Source: Sciurus carolinensis (lineage: Eukaryota > Chordata > Mammalia > Rodentia > Sciuridae). Taken from it: 64,000 nt of DNA. The DNA lies in contig NC_062216.1 of assembly GCF_902686445.1 (NCBI RefSeq), positions 11,429,084 to 11,493,083 on the forward strand. The letters are read 5' to 3'. Position numbers and translations under genes: made by a program. The stretch's first letter is position 1. Every line of letters begins with the position of its first letter. Shown here one piece after another: positions 61,940-64,000 of the stretch. The notes beneath the pieces were generated by a model, which saw nothing but the letters and a program-made list of their open reading frames with translations, made no database searches and was not told the DNA's origin.

Positions 61940-62100
61940 GCAGCCCTGGCTATGGGGCCATCCGCCTGGGTTCCCCCCAGGTGCCATTTACCAGCTGTGT
62001 GGCCCTGGACAAGTCCATGACATCCTTCTGAGTCTCTGCTTCCTCATCCTTAAGAGGCTGAGAGCCACTTCAAAGGACAGAGGCCAGGGTCAAATGAAAG
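61940..62100 (+). mobile_element. MIR in a DPYSL2 intron
   Basis: CCATTTACCAGCTGTGTGGC, CCTGGACAAGTCCATGACAT and CTTCCTCATCCTTAAGAG match MIR. Confidence 0.65.
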
Positions 62101-62819
62101 GCAAGCAGCTACCCGGGGCTTGGCTGAGGGACATCTGGAAGACATACCCTCACAGGCTGTCTGGCTCTTCACTGTGCTTTGCCCACAAGTGCGTGAGCCC
62201 TTTGGCATCTAAGGCCTCATGTGACTGTGTACCAAGTCTCGTCACCCAGGAACAAGCCCCTGGAAGGGCTCTGGGGCCATCTCCCACTTTCAGACAATGG
62301 AGGGAACCAGCCCCCCAGCTCAAAGCACCTTAAAACTGACGTGTCCTAGGGTGGGATCACAGCGCTGGACACTCAGAGCCCTTCGGTCTGTGAGGCCGGG
62401 GCTCCGATGCGCTACATCCACACAGCTCCCCAAAACTCACTCTCGTCGCTCCGTGGCAGGGACGCGGGGTGAGAACCTCCAGCTTGTACCCTCCCAGAGG
62501 ACTAAAGTCACACAGCAGGGGGGAGCCGGGCCATGGAGCAGGTGAGGGCAGAAAGGAGCATTCTGAAAGTGGCTATTTCTGACACAGGGTCACCTACAGG
62601 AAAGGCAGGGCAGCTTTGAAAGATCTGGTGGAAGCAGACGGAGGCCAGCCTCCGCCTTCCTGAAGCTCTGTCCCTTTGTGGTCCAGACGGTGCTCCACAG
62701 GCGGGTCCCCAGCCAGGTGGCACGCGCCTTGGGCCTGTCTGCTGTTCCACCACCTCAGGGGAAGGGGAAGCACTGTCTCCAACTGGCCCTCACCAGCGGC
62801 TGCGCCACAGCCTGGCGGC

Positions 62820-62950
62820 GAGGAGTCCTGAACAGTGCTGAGTCCTGCTCTGGCTCGACCGCAGCATCACTACGTAACACTGGGCTGGTCACAAACTCTC
62901 GGCGCCTCCATTTACTATCTTCCCACGTGGGCTGATGGAAAGCCCCTTTG
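62820..62950 (+). mobile_element. MIR-like fragment in a DPYSL2 intron
   Basis: CTGGGCTGGTCACAAACTCT, the CGGCGCCTCCATTTACTAT block and GGGCTGATGGAAAG are a weak MIR match. Confidence 0.4.
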
Positions 62951-64000
62951 CAGGGAAGGGTCACCACACAGCGAGTGGGACTATGAAGTTAGATGCCTGT
63001 GAACAGGTAGGTTCACCAGAGGGAAGTCACTCAGCACCCAGAAGTGACCTAGGCTGGAAGTGGGCCGGCCAGCGGGGACGGAGGGCGAGGCGCCCCACCC
63101 ACGGAGTTGAGCCTGCCTCACGGCAGCTCCAGAGCCTCTACCCAAGAGAGGGGATTGGGACCTGGCAAAGGGCCCCAGCCTGCCCTGAAGAGAGGCCAGA
63201 ATCCCATCCCTGTGCTGTGGGGGCCCCTGGGTGGGGCCCGTGCTTGCTAGAGCGACTGGAGTCGATCTACTGAGTCCTCAGCTTTCCATCTAGAACTGCA
63301 CCGGAACCTCCTCTTTGTTTGTTAAGAAATCACTTCAAAACCCAAGTGAGGTCCTGATAGAACACTTCTGCCAGAGCGTCCCTCTCTTCCAAAGCTTGCC
63401 CCTGGTCCACGCTTTCTACGAGGAATCGTGCTATCCAACACCCCTGCTTCACGGCCACTGGCTCCAGAGCGCCACAGGACGCACAGACCTCCGCGGGGGG
63501 CCCGAGACACCAAAAGACAGCAGTTCCCAAGCTCTGGAGCCACAACTGAGAGCGGAGAACGCAAACCTGCAGATCCTAACCACCACCCAATGGCTGCGGG
63601 CATTTCTTCTATTTGGGGAGAAGTCGGGTGGATGGGTTCATTTAGGACGGTAGAACCAGCTGTCATTTTCTGTCAGGCTTCTGGGCAGCCCCGCCCTCAT
63701 TAGAAAAATACAGCATGTGGAAGTTAAAGTGCTGGGGGGTCCTCAAGACTGGACAGTGACTGCTCTATCCAGGTCCCTGGCACCAACACCAGCAAGAGAG
63801 GTGTCCCACCACACCATGCCGATGGAATGGTGCCCAACTTCTAGAAGCTTCTGATGACCTGATGTCACCTTGGGGATGCTGAAGGTAAAGCCACGGTACT
63901 CTAAAATGTGGGTCAGAGTAAGTCTTAATGACGTCACTGAAGAAAAGTGAAATGGCTTTTTTTGGCCATTTTGTTTGCTCCCTCAACAAATTTCAAGTTA

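Overview
This is a 64 kb stretch of mammalian nuclear DNA, most probably from a squirrel-family rodent (ground squirrel, marmot or relative). The lineage call rests on the repeats. There are several tRNA-derived ID-type SINEs with the long A-rich tail seen in sciurids, two dimeric 7SL/B1-plus-ID SINEs (B1-dID type), and a young full-length rodent LINE-1. Most of the window is intergenic. No bacterial, plasmid or CRISPR-like content is present.

The only cellular gene I can support is DPYSL2 (CRMP2), on the minus strand at the right-hand end. Its last three coding exons lie at 61429-61250, 60456-60291 and 58850-58759, and the splice sites and reading phases fit exactly. A 3'UTR of about 2.4 kb follows, ending at an AATAAA signal at 56406-56401. 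The rest of the gene lies to the right of the window. In human the neighbour beyond the DPYSL2 3' end is ADRA1A, so 1-56 kb should be the DPYSL2-ADRA1A intergenic interval; no ADRA1A exon is visible.

Layout. 1-12 kb: unique DNA with an L2 tail, a 502-bp LTR (3618-4119), old LINE-1 pieces, microsatellites and an MLT2-type LTR. 12.47-19.01 kb: a complete LINE-1 with a 14-bp target-site duplication, a promoter made of about ten 68-bp monomers, a split ORF1 and a 1234-codon ORF2. 19-29 kb: older LINE-1s, MaLR and MLT2 LTRs, an orphan CpG island at 20.1-20.5 kb, and a LINE-1 carrying a nested SINE. 29-38 kb: an MLT1 LTR, then a decayed ERV-L provirus in which reverse transcriptase, RNase H, integrase and dUTPase remnants can be read in order (35.0-37.6 kb). 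38-49 kb: LINE-1 tails, B1-dID and ID SINEs, MLT1 LTRs, a CpG-rich block with a perfect CTCF core motif, and an old LINE-1 cut up by an LTR and two SINEs. 49-56 kb: mostly unique DNA with MaLR LTR pieces. 56.4-64 kb: the 3' part of DPYSL2 with ancient MIR and L2 repeats in its introns.

Most notable: the short-monomer LINE-1 promoter and a repeat-built antisense ORF through it that stops at the first codon outside the element; two separate 2-nt frameshifts in the otherwise young LINE-1, one forming a TAATG stop-start; a perfect CTCF core inside the last DPYSL2 coding exon, pointing away from another at 40.7 kb; and a 26-bp tandem duplication at a DPYSL2 splice acceptor. I did not find a convincing wholly new system. 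Repeat family names come from recognition, not a database search.
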